From Cephalopachus bancanus (Eukaryota; Chordata; Mammalia; Primates; Tarsiidae): a stretch of DNA of 64,000 bases. Below the pieces are notes generated by a model. It was not told where the DNA came from, did not search any database, and saw only the letters and a list, made by a program, of their open reading frames with translations. Below, piece by piece: positions 1 to 10,905 of the stretch (position 1 is its first letter; each line of letters starts with the position of its first letter). The stretch is from NCBI GenBank assembly GCA_027257055.1, contig JAPVLO010000161.1:310001-374000 (forward strand), written 5' to 3'. A program made the position numbers and the translations under genes.

Positions 1-429
1 TTCTACGTCCAGGTGGCCCTCAGGCTGGGCTTTGAGGCTTTTGGTCCCTGGGGGAGGGGAGCTTTCACGCCCTCAATGCTGTGTCCATGTGCCCCGTTCA
101 GTCAGCACCGCCCCCAAACACCTCGGAGAGTGCTGCGGGGAGAGATGGTGAGCCCGAGCTTGCAGGAAACTGACCTGCGGTCGCTTATCTGGCGTCGCCG
201 CTCAAGCACGAGGCTAGGCACAGGTCCCACGCCCAGTGAGTCACCCAGGCAAGGGCCCAAATATCACTTCCACAGAGATGAAAACAGAACGGGGATCTTG
301 ACGTGGACATGGCATTGCAGGGGGGGACAAGGAGGCCGGTGCGTCCGCGGGTTGTCCTCTTTCCTGCCAGCGGCCCGCGGCACTGCTGCCTGGTCTACAG
401 AACCCCCCAGCTCCCCTTTGAAATGCACC
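1..429. other. Unassigned GC-rich intronic sequence
   Basis: No exon, RNA gene or clear repeat was recognised. The open frames here (up to 140 codons) have no recognisable domain and overlap one another on both strands. Given the gene orientation deduced from exon 1, this is inferred to be intron 1 of the CASTOR2-like gene. Confidence 0.5.
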
Positions 430-525
430 CCTTAAAATCTTCACAAGGATGTGGAGTCTGGAAACCTCCTAGTTGCAGTAGGAATGCAAAGTAGTTCGCT
501 CTGGACAACGGTCTGGCAGTTTCTT

Positions 526-796
526 TTTTTTTTTTTTTTTTTGAGTTTGTCTCACTGCCACCCAGGCTGGAGGGCAGTGGCAGGATCACGACAATCATGG
601 CTTGACCTCCTGGGCTTAGGTGACCGTTTCATCTCAGCCTCCCGAGTAGCTGGGACTACAGGCATGCACCATCATACCTGGCTGACTTTTTATTTTTAAT
701 TTTTTGTAGCCAGGAGTTCTCACTATTTTGTCCAGGCCTTGATCTCCTGGGCTCAAGAGATCCTCCCACCTCAGCCTCCCACACCCAGTCAACCCA
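526..796 (-). mobile_element. Alu, J-type, antisense, 5'-truncated
   Basis: A poly-T tract leads into Alu antisense sequence (ccaggctggag, cctcccgagtagctgggactacag). It is flanked by an exact 13-bp target-site duplication, ctggcagtttctt, at 513-525 and 797-809. The far end lacks the last part of the left arm, so this is a 5'-truncated insertion. Confidence 0.9.
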
Positions 797-1316
797 CTGG
801 CAGTTTCTTGCAGAGCTTGGCATGTCCCGACCATCCGATTGGCACTCCCACTCTGGGGTAGGCACCCACAGATGAAGACGTGTGCCCACACAAAGACCGG
901 GTGTAAACGCACACAATTTTGTGTGTAATCGCCACACGCTGGGAACACCCCCAAGGTGCTCCCTTCAACCGGAGAGCAGATAAACGGTGGCACGGCCACA
1001 TGACAGAATACCAGACGGCGATAAAAAGGAGTAAATTACTGATTTGTGCAGTAAATGTGGATGGATTTCGAGTGCATTTTGCAGAGTTGAAGAGGCCAGG
1101 CTCAAAAAGTTACACGCTGTGTGATTCTATTTATGTGACGCCCTGGAAGGGGCGAAACCATAACATGTGATTAGCAGTTGCTGGGGGTGTGGGGTCGACC
1201 ACAGAGGGGGAACTGGGGAGCGAGGGTCCCTTGATTGTGGAGGTGGTTACAAGTCACAGAAGTTTGTCAAAACTCCAAGAACTCCCTGCTAAAAGGGGCG
1301 AGTTTTGCTGTATGTA

Positions 1317-1598
1317 GATTTTTTTTTGTTTGAGTGGGGTCTCACTCTGTCATCCGGGCTGGAGTGCAGTGGCATGATCACAGCTCACCACAGCCTTGAC
1401 CTCCAGGGATCAGTCTTCGGCCTCAGCCTTCCAAGAAGCTGGGACTACAGGCACGCACCACCACGCCTGGCTAATTGTTCTATTTTTTTTTTGTAGCGAT
1501 GAGGCCTCGCTATGTTGCCCAGGCTGGTCTCGAACTCCTGGGCTCAAGCCATCGTCCCCAAGTGCTGGAATTGCACGCATGAGCCACCCTGCCCGGCC
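1317..1598 (-). mobile_element. Alu, J-type, antisense
   Basis: A dimeric antisense Alu running from a T-rich tail to gagccaccctgcccggcc. The flanks tatgtagatt and tatgtaaatt are an imperfect duplication. Divergence and AluJ-like diagnostic sites point to an old copy. Confidence 0.9.
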
Positions 1599-1645
1599 TA
1601 TATGTAAATTATACTGAATAACCCTGACTTTAAAGAAAACCCCTG

Positions 1646-2329
1646 TGCTGGGGTTGTCCATGAGGCAGCCTTCTCCCCTCTTCGGGGAAGCAGCCCTGTG
1701 TTCCACCACCAGCACGCACACCTCAATTTCCTTCCGGTTCTGGTTTTCAAATTACATCTCTGGGCCTGCCTGTCCATATCCAATTTGCAGCTACTGCCTG
1801 GACACATGAAATCTATAATTGCTTTGAGGACAACGGCGAATTATCACCTCAGTAAGTGGCCACTACTGGTCAGGCCCAGGCCCTTCCTGGGGCCCTCACG
1901 CACTCAGAGACAGCCCTGGAAGCCCTCCCGTCTTCAGATAGCCGTGAGCAGGGACTCCTTGGGTGGGGCGGGACGGGACTGTCCAGCTGCCTGCTGGAGG
2001 CCAGTGGCGGCAAATGGGCGGTGCCTGCCCCTAGTGGCCTCTGGGCCATGAGGGACGTTCCAGAAATAGACCACATGCGTTATTCTAGAGGGCATCGGCA
2101 CCGGCAGAAGGTGGCAGCAGCCTGCATGTACACGGAGTATAAATATGTTGCTGAAGTGACCTGTCTCCCGGGGCCGAGCGCCTCGCAGGCCCTGCCAGCT
2201 GCCAGACGTCCACCTTGGGATGAGCACCTTGGCACGGGCAGGCCTCGGGGACTTGCTGCGGTCGCTGTGGCCGCCAAACTTGGGAGTCAGCCCCAGACTC
2301 GACCCCACCGTTGCTCCCAGTTCTTGCCT
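1646..2329. other. Unassigned GC-rich intronic sequence
   Basis: I see no gene or dated repeat here. Overlapping open frames on both strands, up to 188 codons, reflect the GC content and show no domain. Confidence 0.45.
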
Positions 2330-2925
2330 CCCAAGTTCCCCTGAGATGTTTTCCCCTCTCTCCACCTCTGCCCCACCACGAACTCCTGCCCGGAAGACCG
2401 TACCAGCCTCCTCCTGCTTTGCCTCTCCCTTCCGCTCCTGGCTGGCCTCCACCACCGCCCAGCATACCCTTCCCCTCGTTGGCTGAGACTTCCTGCTCAT
2501 CCTTCAGGACTCAGTTCCATTATCTCCTCCGGGGTAGAACCTTTCCTCATCAGCACGGCCGCCACCACTTCTTTATCTCCCACCATAGAGGTGGTCTTCC
2601 CTTGACAGCCTCTCACTACGTCTGGGAGAGGACTTTCAGGCCACCCTGGACAGTTGGGCTGGTGGGGCTTCACAACTCTGGGGGAGTTCATTCATCTCAC
2701 AGTCTGTGTGAAGTATGCCCTTAGAGTTAGGCAGTGCACAACCTGTGCAACTGTGCATGATGGCTCTGCGTGCTTCCCACAATCTATTACAATAACACCT
2801 TAAGGGTCTGCATCCTTCCATAGACCACAGCTCTCAGAGGCAAGGACAGTGGGTCCTCTGTACATATACCTGGTGTCTGACACTGACTGGGCAAAGAATC
2901 AACACTCAGTGATTGCTAAGCAAAG
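2330..2925 (+). mobile_element. L2 LINE 3' remnant
   Basis: The stretch at about 2490-2560 (cttcaggactcagttcc, then gtagaacctttcctcatc) and the terminal part at 2830-2925 (gaggcaaggacagtgggtc, then cactcagtgattgct) follow the order of a mammalian L2 3' end. It is heavily decayed and the boundaries are approximate. Confidence 0.45.
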
Positions 2926-3498
2926 GGGTGAACTGTGGTCACGCACCGACCTCAGAGATGTCCCCATCAGAATGACCCTGCCCGCCCGCCTTCATGTCGC
3001 ATTGCCTTGACTTATTCATCCTGTGGAAGAGTAAGTCTCCGGGTCCAGTGCTCTCCGCCTTCTCTAATGACTCGTGGCGGGGTACACACCTCAGAGGCTG
3101 GGCCCTGGTGTTTGGACATTTTTTACTCTAAAAAGAGTTGGCGAGAAGAAAGACCAAGACCCCCAGAGTACCCAGCCTGGGGTTAAGTACAGTTAGAAAA
3201 CCCAAAGGCACGGAGAGAACTATTTGCCTTCTAGATGCCCTCATGGTACCTGGGAATAAGATGACACAAAGACCCCCTTCCCAGCACAGTCAGGGCTCAG
3301 CACCGGCTCCCTGTAGGTGAAATCCCATGCAGAGGACCAGGGTCACTAGGAAGCAGGAGCCAGCTTTGGGGGGCCAGGCCTGGTGCAGGTCCCAGGCTTG
3401 ATTCTCGTAGGGGCACAATGTCCCGTGACAGCCAGAACCTGTCAAAGTCACCAGACAAGCCCAGGGCTTTGCGATCAGAGCCAGGCCAGTTGTACTTT
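2926..3498. other. Unassigned intronic sequence
   Basis: Neither a gene nor a clear repeat was seen between the L2 remnant and the next Alu. Confidence 0.4.
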
Positions 3499-3511
3499 GA
3501 AAGGACCCTAG

Positions 3512-3791
3512 CCGGGCTCGGTGGCTCAGCCTGTAATCCCGCGCCTTTGGGAGGCTGAGGTGAGTGGATGGCCTGAGCCCGCGGGTTCGAGACCCGCCTG
3601 GGCAGCGAGACCTCATCTCTACAATAAATCAAAAAATCAGCTGGGCGTGGTAGCGCATGCCTGTAATTCCGGCTACTTGGACGGCTGAGGCAGAAGGATC
3701 GCCGGAGCCCAGCGGGTCGAGGCTGCGGTGGCCGGGAGTGGCCACTGCACTCCAGTCTGGGCGACAGAGTGAGACTCCGACTCAAAAAAAA
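3512..3791 (+). mobile_element. Alu, T-type (young), sense
   Basis: Full-length T-type Alu flanked by an exact 13-bp target-site duplication gaaaggaccctag (3499-3511 and 3792-3804). Diagnostic sites are the one-base-shorter A box (ggctcagcctgtaat), a B-box stem gcgggttcgagacccgc, loss of seven bases after it (ctgggcagcgagacc) and the right-arm hairpin gtggccgggagtggccac. Many CpGs survive, which suggests a recent insertion. Confidence 0.95.
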
Positions 3792-3804
3792 GAAAGGACC
3801 CTAG

Positions 3805-4120
3805 AGCCTTCACAACCCAAAACGAGCTGTCCTCCCAAACCAGAGAGGCTCTGCCAATGGGGTCTCAGAACAGGCTTCCTGCACGCGACAGGCACCTACT
3901 TAGAAACCCTTCTTGGGCTTCCTCAGAGCAGGTTCTCTCTCTGCCCGCCTTGAGAGCCAGGGTATTTCTTGCAAAGTGTGACCCATTCAGTCTGGAAGGA
4001 GGGAGGCTCAGCCAATCTTCTGCAGCCTGCCCTGGTGAGGAGACAGAGAGCCCGGGTCTGAAACCCTTGTCCCTGCGAGCTGACTGCCCCCAGCTTTTCT
4101 ACTGTGGCTTACGGAAGCCT
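3805..4120. other. Unassigned sequence
   Basis: Nothing recognisable here apart from chance open frames. Confidence 0.4.
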
Positions 4121-4147
4121 ACTACTATTATTATTATTATTATTATT
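4121..4147. repeat. (ATT)n microsatellite at an Alu tail
   Basis: About eight ATT/ACT trinucleotide units directly abut the antisense Alu that follows, so the tract grew from that Alu's 3' tail. Confidence 0.85.
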
Positions 4148-4426
4148 GAGTGGGAGTCTCACTCTGTCGCCCAGCCTGGAGAGCAGGGGCGCACTCAGGG
4201 CCACCAGAGTCTGGACCTGCTGGGCTCCGGTGATCCTTCCACCTCAGTCTTCCAAGTAGCTGGATCTACAGGCACGTGCCACCACACCTGGCTAATTTTT
4301 GGATTTATTGTAGTGATGAGGTCTCACCAAGTTGCCAGGTTGGTCTCAAACCCCTGGGCTCAAGCAATCCTCTCGTCTCCGCCTCCCAAAGTGCCGGGTA
4401 CAGGCGTGAGCCACTGTGCCCAGCCT
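4148..4426 (-). mobile_element. Alu, old/intermediate, antisense
   Basis: Dimeric antisense Alu from gagtgggagtctcactctgtc to gagccactgtgcccagcc. It shows the tttattgtagtgatgagg linker of the local lineage but an older B box. Its tail is the ATT microsatellite. Confidence 0.9.
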
Positions 4427-5329
4427 CACGAGAGCCTTTGAAAACATTCAGCGAGCGGCAGCCGTGCTCTGGGGCCACTGTTCACGGGGCTTTTCTTCCC
4501 AAAGGAAACCAGGCAGCCGGTGCGCGTCAGGATTTGTTCTCTTAACCAGCTGTGGTTTTTCATCCATCTCTCCTGGGTCTCCGATAGGTCTCTCGTGTTA
4601 TTTACATTTCATTTCTGCCGTCTTTAACAACTAGAAGCTGCCCCTGCAAGTTTTAGTTAGGACAAAAGCCCTTAATTGGTTCCGCAGCTTGAAGGGCAAC
4701 CCTGAACAGGAGTTTCTTTTGCTGTCAGGCGGAAAATAAAATCTGTGTGTGTCACGGGCAATCAGGAGCATCAAATCGGACAGTGTGGCTGACAGTGTTT
4801 GGCAAATTCTAGGGTGATACGAGAGGTGGGTCTACCCAAGGAGGCGGGCAGGACAGGGCGGAAGAAACCAGAAAGGTCTGGAGAAAGCCCCCAGGGCCCA
4901 GGCACCCTCCAGGTGGCCCAGCCTTTGCAGACAGGATCCCACCTTCTGCCTGTCGCCTCTTGGTGTGACACGAGTCTGGTCTCCCCATGCCTCATGGCCC
5001 CCCGCCCAACTTTCGCAGGCAGGACAAGTGCCCTCAACCAGTCACCTCCCCCGTGATGATGCCACCCATCACCGCCCTGAGACTACACTCTTCCAGATCT
5101 GTGTCTGCGGGAGAGCTATCTGTTCCTGGGAGGTGGGGCCGCACCTTTGCCCTCCAGGTCCTGACACCTGGCCCAGGGTCTGTCATTGACAGACAGGAAT
5201 TCCAGACCTCAGTTAGGCGTTGGGTTCCTAGGTTCCAAGCAGCCGCCGGTGGGGCTGCCTGAGGGTAGGTGGGGCTTGCGGCACGGGCTCCATGACTCAG
5301 CCTTTCCATGCAGAGGCATCCACCGTTTT
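4427..5329. other. Unassigned intronic sequence
   Basis: I recognise no exon or repeat family here. Short open frames on both strands have no domain. Confidence 0.4.
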
Positions 5330-5611
5330 ACAGATGTGTAACAGGAGACAGGACAAGAGGATTCTTAGCAGCCTGTTCTCGGTAACAAAAACCTGGCTGC
5401 AGCCCAGATGCCTATCAGCGGGAGAGGACTCGAATAATGGCAGAATATTACCCAGCAGGCAACACTAGCCTTCTACAGCGGCATGCAAAGAAATGAATGA
5501 ATCTCAGCAATGCCATTGTCCAGTGGATGGAAAAACAAGTTCCCAAACATTGTGTACAGCAGGGAGCTTTTCTGACAGAGTTAAAAGCAGCTATAATTAA
5601 AAAAATATACC
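5330..5611 (+). mobile_element. Old L1 3' fragment
   Basis: Decayed L1-like text (cagcccagatgcctatcag, then atggcagaatattacccagc, then aaagaaatgaatgaatctc) in the order seen in L1 ORF2-end/3'UTR remnants. Confidence 0.5.
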
Positions 5612-5614
5612 CCT

Positions 5615-5905
5615 GGCCAGGCACGGTGACTCATGCCTATGATCCCCGTACTTTGGGAGCCTGAGGCAGGCAGGATTGCTTAAGGCCAGGAGTTTGACAC
5701 CAGCCGGGGCAGCATAGCGAGACCTCATCTCTAAAAAATAAAAAAAAAAAAAATGAGCTGGGCATGGTGGCATGTGCCTGTAGCCCCAGCTATTCAGGAA
5801 ACTGAGACAGGAGGATTGCTTAAGTCCAGAATCTGAGGTTGCAGTGAACTATGATCACACCACTGCACTCCAGCCTAAGTGACAGAGAGTTCCTGTTTCA
5901 AAACA
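5615..5905 (+). mobile_element. Alu, J-type, sense
   Basis: Full dimer from ggccaggcacggtgactcatg to the tail at about 5905. The B box is the ancestral kind (ccaggagtttgacaccagcc) and the linker is A-rich, so this is an old AluJ. Confidence 0.92.
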
Positions 5906-5927
5906 AACACCTCTAAGGACTCCATAG

Positions 5928-6220
5928 CCGGGCTCGGTGGCTCAGCCTGTAATGCCGTGCCTTGGGAGGCCGAGGTGAGTGGATTGCCTGAGCCTGCGGG
6001 TTCGAGACCCGCCTGGGCAACTTGGAGAGACCTCATCTCTACAATAAATCAAAAATTAGCCGGGCGTGGTAGCGCGCGCCTGTAGTTCCAGCTACTTGGA
6101 AGGCTGAGGTGGAAGGATCTCCGGAGCCCAGCAGGTCGAGGCTGCGGTGGCCGAGAGTGGCCACTGCACTCCAGTCTGGGCGACAGAGTGAGACTCCAAC
6201 TCAAAAAAAAAAAAAAAAAA
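5928..6220 (+). mobile_element. Alu, T-type (young), sense
   Basis: Exact 13-bp target-site duplication aaggactccatag at 5915-5927 and 6221-6233. It has a long pure A tail, the shortened A box, the gcgggttcgagacccgc box and the gtggccgagagtggccac hairpin. It still carries caacttgg after the B box. It landed directly behind the AluJ at 5615-5905. Confidence 0.95.
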
Positions 6221-6233
6221 AAGGACTCCATAG

Positions 6234-7058
6234 AGTTACACTCTTAACTACCTAAAAAAGCGGCAAGGGATGGAGGTGCACAGTTTACCTTGGAGAGAGT
6301 AGGACGGGGACCTTCTGGTTAAATGCAGGCTGCTGTCCAGACCTGACTTTGACTGGCTTTGCCTATGCTGATTCTATTGTGAACGTGAATTAGCTGGATA
6401 AGTGAATAAAAGCCCATGATGGACGTGGAGTTAGGGACCTGAGCTGAGGTCATCTGGGACCCAGGATGAGAGGGCTGCAGCCGGGTCCTCGAAGGCAGGA
6501 GCTGGTCTCCAGGGAACTTGGATTGAGGGGAGGTTTAGGCAGCAGACAGGTGGGCCTGGGCTTTGCCAAAGGGTGTGGAGGACCAGCCACAGAACTCGAG
6601 CCAGGGCAGGCCCCTGGGCTCAGAAAGGTGCAGGACACCGAGTTGAAGGGACACCCGGAGGAAGTGGCCAGAGAGGCGTCCAGGCTCCAGGCACCCCAAC
6701 TAGGCAAGAATCTGGTATGAACAGGCACAAAAGGTCCCAGGGCTACAAGCTCCTCCTCTGCCCCTCTGACCCTCCTATTTGGCCTGGGCTGGTCCGTGAG
6801 GTGGGGTTCGCTGCGGCTCCACTGATATCTTCCCACTTCGCAACTTGGTCCCAGACCACAGTCCAGTTTTCATCTGTCCCTTGGTGGGGGCAGGTCAATG
6901 CTCTGGAGAGTCATGCTTTGGAGTGGGCGGCGGCTGGGTTTGGACATCTGCACAGCCCCCGAGCCTGTCCTCCACTCCCAGGAGGGGCACACCCCTCTGC
7001 CCTCGGGGGCCAGGGTGGGAAGTCAGTGTTCCTTTGTAGATGAAAGCCCGGGACACGC
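6234..7058. other. Unassigned GC-rich intronic sequence
   Basis: No repeat or exon was recognised. The longest frame (156 codons) shows no domain. Confidence 0.4.
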
Positions 7059-7108
7059 GTGGTTGCTTTTATAAACAGCTTCCGTGGTTGCTTTTATAAA
7101 CAGCTTCC
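7059..7108. repeat. Exact tandem duplication, 2 x 25 bp
   Basis: Two identical adjacent 25-bp units, each starting gtggttgcttttataaac and ending agcttcc (7059-7083 and 7084-7108). Perfect identity implies a recent duplication or recent homogenisation. Confidence 0.95.
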
Positions 7109-7109
7109 G

Positions 7110-8265
7110 TGCTTTTTTGGATAAGTGAGCGACATTCCCAGGTTTTCTCCTGACAGGACTGGAAGCTCATTCAACCTTCCGCGTTCCTCACATGGCAGCT
7201 GAGAACACACACCGCCACACGACCTCTGACCTCTCAAAGGCTGCGGACGGTTTTTGTTCACGGAAACATTCGACCCTAGAGCAATCTGTAGTCCTGCCCC
7301 CTCTCCCCAAGTCACAGACACTTTTAATCGGGGAAGCAAACCCGGAGGGCTTGCTAGGACAAGACCTTGGGGCCAGGATGGGGCGTTGCCTGCAGTGGTA
7401 GTCCTGTTGCCTGGTAACTCTGCCAGTGGCCCTGACTGCTGGGTCACCCTCATTCCTCCCGGCCACCATCACCTCAACTCTTCAGGGTACTGCCCGCCTG
7501 GGGGTCAGGGTGACCTTGGAGGCCCCCTTGGCCGGCCCCTCCTTACACGATCCCTGCCCAACCCTGCCCTTGGCCATGACCTTCAGCTTGGACCGGACTC
7601 CTGCCCTGCCTCTCCCCGTCTGGCACGCTCGGCACCCCAGGTTTCCTAAGACACAGGTCAAGCGGTGAGGCCCCTCCTCAAAATCCCTCAGGCCGTCTAG
7701 CCGTCTTATCCCTCCACTATCCCTGGTGACCCCTTTCCCTTCTAGATTCTCCCAGCGTGTCCTGGCAGTTTGCCTCACCCTTGGCTTCCTCGTCTTAACA
7801 ACAAACAGGCTCAAGTTTCTTCTCTCCTAAAAACAGGCTGCCCTTGTCCCCACCTCCTTCCCAGGCCACCACCTTCCCGCCACCCCGACAGGGCAGGCCC
7901 TCGACCCCTCCCAGGCATCCTGCCCGCTGGCTGGTGATCTCGCCCAGCCAAGCCTCCCTCAGACCCTCCTGGCTTTGAGCCCCTGGCTGCCCGTGGCCGA
8001 GGCCTCCCTGATCTCCCACCTGGTCTCTCCAACGTCTGCAGACACGGACCCTCCTTTTTGCTTCCTGCAGTGGTTGCTCTCCTCGCCCCCAGCCTAGGCG
8101 GCTCCCGAAGGACAGCCCAGGTCCCCTCCACCTCCCTACACACTCTCCCCAGATTCTTACTCCCGGCCTTCCCGGCCTAGGCTACCCCTCTGGACTTGCA
8201 CTTTTCTGCCGGTGCACCGGCTTCACCGGTCGACTCAATTCTCACGGCAACTCTCCGCGATAGAA
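7110..8265. other. Unassigned GC-rich sequence
   Basis: C-rich on the plus strand. There may be weak L2-like text near 7840-8110, too decayed to assign. No gene seen. Confidence 0.35.
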
Positions 8266-8330
8266 GCGGCTGCTCTCCATTTCACAGACGAGGAAACAGG
8301 CTGGGAGAGGCCGAGAAACCCGACAGCTGA
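8266..8330 (-). mobile_element. MIR core fragment, antisense
   Basis: The stretch ccatttcacagacgaggaaa followed by gctgggagaggcc matches the reverse complement of the conserved MIR core. Confidence 0.6.
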
Positions 8331-9594
8331 CCGACACCATGCGGACCCTCTGAGAGTTGCTGACGTGGGCCCTTGTCCTGACGGGATGACATGGAATCGC
8401 ACTCTGGTCGCTGACTCTGAAAACCCATTGTTGTTCCCCCTGGGGCCTGGCCTGGAGCCACCTACCCGGGCAGCGCCAGGCAGGGGACTGCCTCGACACG
8501 GGCGAGAAGCGGAGTCATCTCCGAGAAGAACATTCCCATTTTCAGTCGCTGCGGCTGCCTGTGGCGGCCGCCCGGCTGACACGGGTAACTTAATCTGTTT
8601 ACCCGCAGATTCCTAACCCAACAGAACGGGGCCCTCCAGGGGCCTCTCCCCGGGGCATCCCGGGCGGCCAGCCTGGGTCCAGCCAGAGCCCAGGTCCAGC
8701 AACAGATCTTAAACCCCAAGATGGGGGGGGGTCGGGGAAGGGAGAGCCATTTGCAGGTAACTTGCCTGGCAAAACTCACTCTAGGTTGTCAGATTCATGA
8801 GTCAGATCAATTAGCAGAGGGAAGAGAAAGCAGGTGGTTTTTGTTTAATCGGAGACCCAGCTTGCCGCAGCTCCCCCCGCCAAAACCACAGAGGAAGGAC
8901 CGTCATGGAATCACCCAGACAGGGAAGTGGGGCACAGGGAAGCCCAGAATCGAGCCTGGAAGGCCACTCCATACTGCCTCCTCCCTGGTAATGCAATCGT
9001 GGATAGATGGGGACCCGGCTTCCATTTGCATACCCCTGGGGACGGAAAACTCTCTCCCCTTTGAGGCACTTCATTCCATCTTGGGGTAGCCGATTTCCAG
9101 AAGTTCTATCAACGTGGCCTCCTTTTAACTGACACCTGGCTAGTTTTAATTCTGCCCTTCAGGACAGATAGTCACCTAAATAATGTGCATGCCCCAGCTG
9201 GGGCAAATGACAGAGAAGGGGCCCAGCAAGACAATAACCTTTTCAAAGCCACAGAAGGAACGGGGTTTAGGGACAGAACGGCCCATGAGCCCCTAGGTCA
9301 TTACTGCTGAAAGCGCTGGTTCTCCACCTGCGCTGCAAACTGAACTCACAGGTGCGGGGAGGCTGGGGTTGGAGACAGCCTCCCTGCTGGAGGCCTGGGC
9401 CTTCCTAGAGGCCACCAGGCAGCTCCCAAGAGGAACTTCCGCACAGTGACCGCCACATGCCCCTCCTGGGGACCTCACACCCTGCCTGAGGCAGGTGTGG
9501 GGTGGCATCCCAGGGTCCTCTGAGACAGAGGGAGCCACACCCACCATTGTTCAAGTTCACTCCTGCTATGGAGCCAAGCCTGGGGCCTCCGAAC
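8331..9594. other. Unassigned intronic sequence with an AP-1-like site
   Basis: No gene or repeat was recognised. A consensus AP-1 site, TGAGTCA, lies at 8798-8804 in a less GC-rich patch. A single 7-bp motif has weak evidential value. Confidence 0.35.
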
Positions 9595-9632
9595 CCTGAG
9601 CTCAAGATGAAGACACCTGAGCTCAAGATGGA
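9595..9632. repeat. Short tandem duplication, 21-bp unit
   Basis: The unit cctgagctcaagatgaagaca is followed directly by cctgagctcaagatgga. The second copy diverges after about 16 bases. Confidence 0.7.
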
Positions 9633-10179
9633 GATGCGCATCCCGCTGGCTACAGGAAGAAAGCAAAGCTGAATGCCGGTGGAACCTCTTAAAGCAGGGT
9701 GCTGCCTGCGTCCCGGGCCCCACTGCCTCCGGGGCTGCGTGTTTAATCTGGGCACAAGCAATGCCTGCTCACCGTGGTGCCGGCCGGGAGAAGACCAGGG
9801 ACACCAAAGTCCTTGTTTGCTGAGGGCCATCCTGGTTTGGGCACCGAAAGTTCTGCCTCCTGCGAAGCCCCAGGCAAGCCAAGAGGGTTGGTCACCCCAG
9901 GAGAGAGTTACATTCTGGGGCTCGCTCTCCTCCTGCAGTCCCTCTCGATTGGGCTCAGAGAAGGGATGGGACCTGGCTGAGGTCACGTGGTGATCTGGCA
10001 GCAGCCAGCGCCAGGACTCAGGCCATCCTTCCCCTGCAGCCTGGTGACCCCAAGCCACCCACCCAGCGGAGCCCTCTCTCTTCTTGGTGTCAGCCTTGCT
10101 GTGGGCCGCTCGGGTCATCACTCCCCCAGCCTGCTCCTCACCAAGCCCTTCCACTGACCCCTTGGGGACATCAGATTGG
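9633..10179. other. Unassigned GC-rich sequence
   Basis: Crossed by a 367-codon minus-strand frame (9405-10508) that is not credible as a gene because it runs through the adjacent L2 remnant. Some MIR-like text occurs near 9950-10025. Confidence 0.35.
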
Positions 10180-10490
10180 CCCTCTTCATCTCTGTTGCCG
10201 TCATCTTCCAGATCTCCTCCTGGCGACCTGTCCACCCATTCTCTACAGCGCAGGCAAGGGCACTTCCCAAAGCACAAATCCGACGATCTCCCTCTGCTCA
10301 AAGACCTTCTGTGTCTCCCGGTACCACTAGGATAAAGCCAGAGGCCCCAGCATGGCTCACAGCTCTGTGACTTGGGCTGTTTCTCTCTAGGCCCTGCTTG
10401 GCCATGGCCTGGTCCCTCCTCCTCGGGCCCTGAGGGTACCACACCCTCCTCTGAGACCCTCCCACTCTGCTCCTCAACCTCAAGTCTGAG
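10180..10490 (+). mobile_element. L2 LINE remnant
   Basis: The stretches gggcacttcccaaagcac, ctgctcaaagaccttctg, actaggataaagccagag and catggctcacagctctgtga occur in the order of the L2 ORF2-end consensus. Confidence 0.7.
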
Positions 10491-10819
10491 TGAGGCAGAC
10501 ACCTTCATGGACCGCCCTCTTTTGGGTACCCTCCTTTACACTGCCCACACCTCCCTTCTGCTGTGGGTGTGTGCTCAGTGAGGTGATGTGTTCAGAGCCA
10601 CCGTCAGGTTGCTGAGTCACTGCCAAGTTTACTGCCCCCAGCCACAAAGCTGGCTGCCTGAGTGGGCAGGGACCAAGGCTGCTTTGCCAATGGGACCCCA
10701 GATCCTGGCTCCTGGTGTTAGGTGAGCCTCGAGATACCTGCTGACTCTCCACCTGCCTTGGGCAGCAGGGGGTCTGGCTCCTGGCCTGGGGTCACTCTGG
10801 GGGCTTCATAGAAGGGTGA
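10491..10819. other. Unassigned sequence
   Basis: No recognisable gene or repeat. Confidence 0.35.
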
Positions 10820-10905
10820 CACGGGAGGCAGAGGGAGCATCCCTGGCTCACCATGGGACCTTGTCCTGGCCTCAGTTTCTCTAGCTGTCAGCGAGATGAC
10901 TGGCT
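10820..10905 (+). mobile_element. MIR fragment
   Basis: The segment gggaccttgtcctggcctc followed by agtttctctagctgtcag matches the MIR core in sense orientation. Confidence 0.55.

Larger units (their letters stand above)
430..1640 (+). mobile_element. Old L1 3'-end remnant, split by two Alus
   Basis: The pieces at 430-525, 810-1316 and 1599-1640 read as a decayed L1 ORF2-end/3'UTR. They include a 'gataaaaaggagtaaa' stretch, a 'gtgattctatttatgtgacg' stretch and a 'gcagttgctgggggtg' stretch in the usual L1 order. Two antisense Alus interrupt it. Recognised by eye; the subfamily is not assigned. Confidence 0.5.

Noticed and set aside
3576..3605. tRNA gene suggested by the T-arm-like box
   Set aside because: Only the T-arm geometry is present. 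No acceptor stem, anticodon arm or D-arm surrounds it, and the segment is the left arm of an Alu.
9405..10508. 367-codon minus-strand open frame
   Set aside because: It crosses an L2 remnant (10180-10490), shows no domain or compositional signature of a protein, and lies in GC-rich DNA where stops are rare.
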